A stretch of 6,940 bases of DNA from Bacteroidales bacterium UBA1722 (GTDB lineage: Bacteria > Bacteroidota > Bacteroidia > Bacteroidales > UBA932): contig DCIQ01000049.1 of NCBI GenBank assembly GCA_002317435.1, forward strand, positions 1,282-8,221. Reading direction: 5' to 3'. Both the position numbers and the translations under genes were made by a program. Below are positions 5,318-6,940 of this stretch, in pieces. The notes below the pieces were generated by a model that ran no database searches, had not been told where the DNA came from, and was given only the letters and a program-made list of their open reading frames with translations. The first letter of the stretch is position 1. Each line of letters starts with the position of its first letter.

Positions 5318-6871
5318 ATGGATAAAGATCTGATAATCGATGTAACCCCGGCGGAGATAACCATAGCGCTTCTCGAAGATCACCGTATCACGGAACTCAA
5401 CAAGGAACGCAATGAGAGTCGCGGGGCGATGCTTGCGGATGTGTACCTTGGTAAGGTTAAAAAACTCATCCCTACTCTGAACGCCGCATTCGTGGATATC
5501 GGAGACGAGAAGGATGCCTTTATTCATTATCTGGATCTCGGTTTCAATTTCGAGGCGTTCGACACGTTCGCCAAACAGATGAATCCGAACAGGGATTTCA
5601 AGTCGTTCTATTCATCCATTCCTATCGGTTCCATTCTCGAAAAGGAAGGAAAGATAGAAAATGTCCTGAAGCCGGGACAGCCGATTATAGTCCAGATAGT
5701 GAAGGAGCCAATATCTACAAAAGGATCCCGTCTTACTGCCGAGATTTCGATAGCCGGACGTAATATCGTTCTTCTTCCGTTTACGGATAAGGTCAGCATC
5801 TCTCAGAAAATATCTTCCAAGGAAGAGAAGAAAAGACTGGAGAGGCTGATGTACAGCATTCTTCCACCGAATTACGGTGTGATAGTGCGTACTGCAGCAG
5901 AGGGCAAGATGGCTGCAGTGCTGGATTCCGAGCTGAAGGTTCTCATCAAGAGATGGGAGGATTCGTGGCCCAAGATAGCGGCCGGAAAGTTCCCGAAACT
6001 TCTTTTTACGGAGAACAGCAGAACCACTACCATACTCCGTGACCTCCTCAACGATACCTTTTCCAATATTTACGTGAACGATGCCCAGGTTTATGAGGAA
6101 GTCAAGAATTATATAGATATGATACTCCCCGAAAGGGAGAAGATCGTCAAGTTGTATAAGGGTGCGGAGCCGATTATGGATCACTTCGAAGTGAACCGCC
6201 AAATCAAATCGGCCTTCGGGAAGGTGGTTCCCATAAAGCAGGGGGCATACCTGGTGATAGAACACACCGAAGCACTTCATGTGGTGGACGTAAACAGCGG
6301 TACGCGTGTCAAAACGGGAAAAGATCAGGAACAGAATGCCTTTGACGTGAACTGTCATGCTGCGGACGAGATAGCCAGACAGTTGAAACTTCGTGATATG
6401 GGCGGTATAGTCATCGTCGATTTCATCGATATGGATAAGGCAGAGAACCGGGCCGCTCTTCTGAAGCATATGCAGGATCTCATGGCGGGTGACAGAGCCA
6501 AACATAACATTCTGCCCCTGACCAAATTCGGCCTGATGCAGATAACCCGTCAGCGGGTCCGTCCCGCTACGGAGATAGACACTCAGGAAACTTGTCCCAT
6601 GTGCCATGGAACCGGGAAAATATCCTCTACCATAATAATAGATGAACCGATAGAACGGCAGTTGGCCTTCTATGTAAAGGAGAAGAAGATGAAATCCCTT
6701 CTTCTGAAGGTGAATCCTATTCTGGAGGCATATCTGACCAAGGGAATGTTCAATTCGTTCATAAGGAAGTGGAAGAAGAAATACGGATGTTCCATCAAAG
6801 TGGAGACAGACAGCGACAAGGGATTGATAGAATTCGAGTGGCTGACTGATAAAGGAGAAAAGTTGGCCTGA
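5318..6871 (+). CDS. rng: Ribonuclease G (RNase E/G family)
   Basis: This 517-residue endoribonuclease cleaves single-stranded AU-rich RNA and takes part in 5S/16S rRNA maturation and mRNA decay. In order: an N-terminal RNase H-like segment (MDKDLIIDVTPAEITIALLE); an S1 RNA-binding domain at about 36-140 (ADVYLGKVKKLIPTLNAAFV, then DIGDEKDAFIH); and a catalytic DNase I-like domain with VVDVNSG (Asp324) and VIVDFIDM (Asp368), the metal-binding aspartates equivalent to RNase E Asp303 and Asp346. The Zn-link CPMCHGTG has cysteines at 426 and 429, and the small domain follows to the end. It is slightly longer than E. coli RNase G (489) and lacks an RNase E scaffold tail, so it is RNase G-like. 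The ATG at 5318 begins right after the upstream hairpin's T-tract, without a Shine-Dalgarno sequence. An intrinsic terminator follows the stop. Confidence 0.96.
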   Translation: MDKDLIIDVTPAEITIALLEDHRITELNKERNESRGAMLADVYLGKVKKLIPTLNAAFVDIGDEKDAFIHYLDLGFNFEAFDTFAKQMNPNRDFKSFYSSIPIGSILEKEGKIENVLKPGQPIIVQIVKEPISTKGSRLTAEISIAGRNIVLLPFTDKVSISQKISSKEEKKRLERLMYSILPPNYGVIVRTAAEGKMAAVLDSELKVLIKRWEDSWPKIAAGKFPKLLFTENSRTTTILRDLLNDTFSNIYVNDAQVYEEVKNYIDMILPEREKIVKLYKGAEPIMDHFEVNRQIKSAFGKVVPIKQGAYLVIEHTEALHVVDVNSGTRVKTGKDQEQNAFDVNCHAADEIARQLKLRDMGGIVIVDFIDMDKAENRAALLKHMQDLMAGDRAKHNILPLTKFGLMQITRQRVRPATEIDTQETCPMCHGTGKISSTIIIDEPIERQLAFYVKEKKMKSLLLKVNPILEAYLTKGMFNSFIRKWKKKYGCSIKVETDSDKGLIEFEWLTDKGEKLA

Positions 6872-6878
6872 AACTGAG

Positions 6879-6921
6879 AAATCCGCAAACCGATTAAAAC
6901 TCACTGGTTTGCGGATTTTTT
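6879..6921 (+). terminator. Intrinsic terminator after rng
   Basis: Arms at 6879-6891 and 6906-6918 form a perfect 13-bp stem (AAATCCGCAAACC with GGTTTGCGGATTT) around a 14-base loop, with a T-run through 6921. It starts 8 bases after the rng stop and ends the rightward unit. The matching A-run at the left foot means it might also work for a gene arriving from the right. The remaining bases 6922-6940 show nothing recognisable. Confidence 0.9.
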
Positions 6922-6940
6922 ATTCAATTTTTTCAAAAAT

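Noticed and set aside
5135..5527. Minus-strand frame of 130 codons across the small basic gene and the rng start
   Set aside because: It runs antisense through the 29-residue gene, the hairpin and the rng N-terminus. It has no recognisable motif or promoter.
5612..6904. Minus-strand open frame (430 codons) opposite rng
   Set aside because: It is antisense to an intact RNase G with all catalytic residues, shows no recognisable domain, and starts inside the rng terminator hairpin.
1..6940. Mobile element, CRISPR array, tRNA/rRNA or prophage content
   Set aside because: No direct-repeat arrays, transposase motifs, terminal inverted repeats or RNA gene signatures were seen. The window is packed with housekeeping genes.

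Overview
The window looks like ordinary chromosomal core sequence from a Bacteroidota member, probably Bacteroidales. Three things suggest this. The cluster of an HU-type DNA-binding protein, a tiny lysine/arginine-rich protein and ribonuclease G is, as far as I recall, typical of that phylum. No gene has a Shine-Dalgarno sequence at a sensible distance from its start. The best promoters fit the Bacteroidota pattern (TTTG, about 16-20 bases, then TAnnTTTG) rather than E. coli -35/-10 boxes. The genus cannot be fixed by eye.

Layout: positions 1-4623 hold four minus-strand genes, transcribed right to left: lon (ATP-dependent protease), ung (uracil-DNA glycosylase), coaD (phosphopantetheine adenylyltransferase), and an exported thioredoxin-fold protein with a CPVC motif whose 3' end lies beyond the left edge. 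lon/ung overlap by one base (TGATG) and coaD/thioredoxin by four (ATGA). The ung-coaD gap of 114 bases carries a good candidate promoter and a perfect inverted repeat. The set therefore reads as two translationally coupled pairs, possibly one long transcript with an internal promoter.

Positions 4624-4845 are a divergent control region between lon and the HU gene. It holds a strong HU promoter, a weaker lon promoter candidate and two small inverted repeats in the lon leader. Rightward from 4846 come the HU-family gene, a 29-residue highly basic protein (AURKAIP1/COX24-like, probably ribosome-associated), a strong hairpin with a T-tract, and rng/cafA (ribonuclease G), closed by a second intrinsic terminator at 6879-6921.

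How the genes work together: the left half combines protein quality control, base-excision repair, coenzyme A synthesis and envelope redox or stress function. The right half combines nucleoid structure, a ribosome-linked peptide and rRNA/mRNA processing. I see no phage, transposon, CRISPR, tRNA or rRNA sequence. Nothing here is convincingly a new system. The points most worth checking are the 29-residue peptide and the terminator-like hairpin that ends only 8 bases before the rng start codon.
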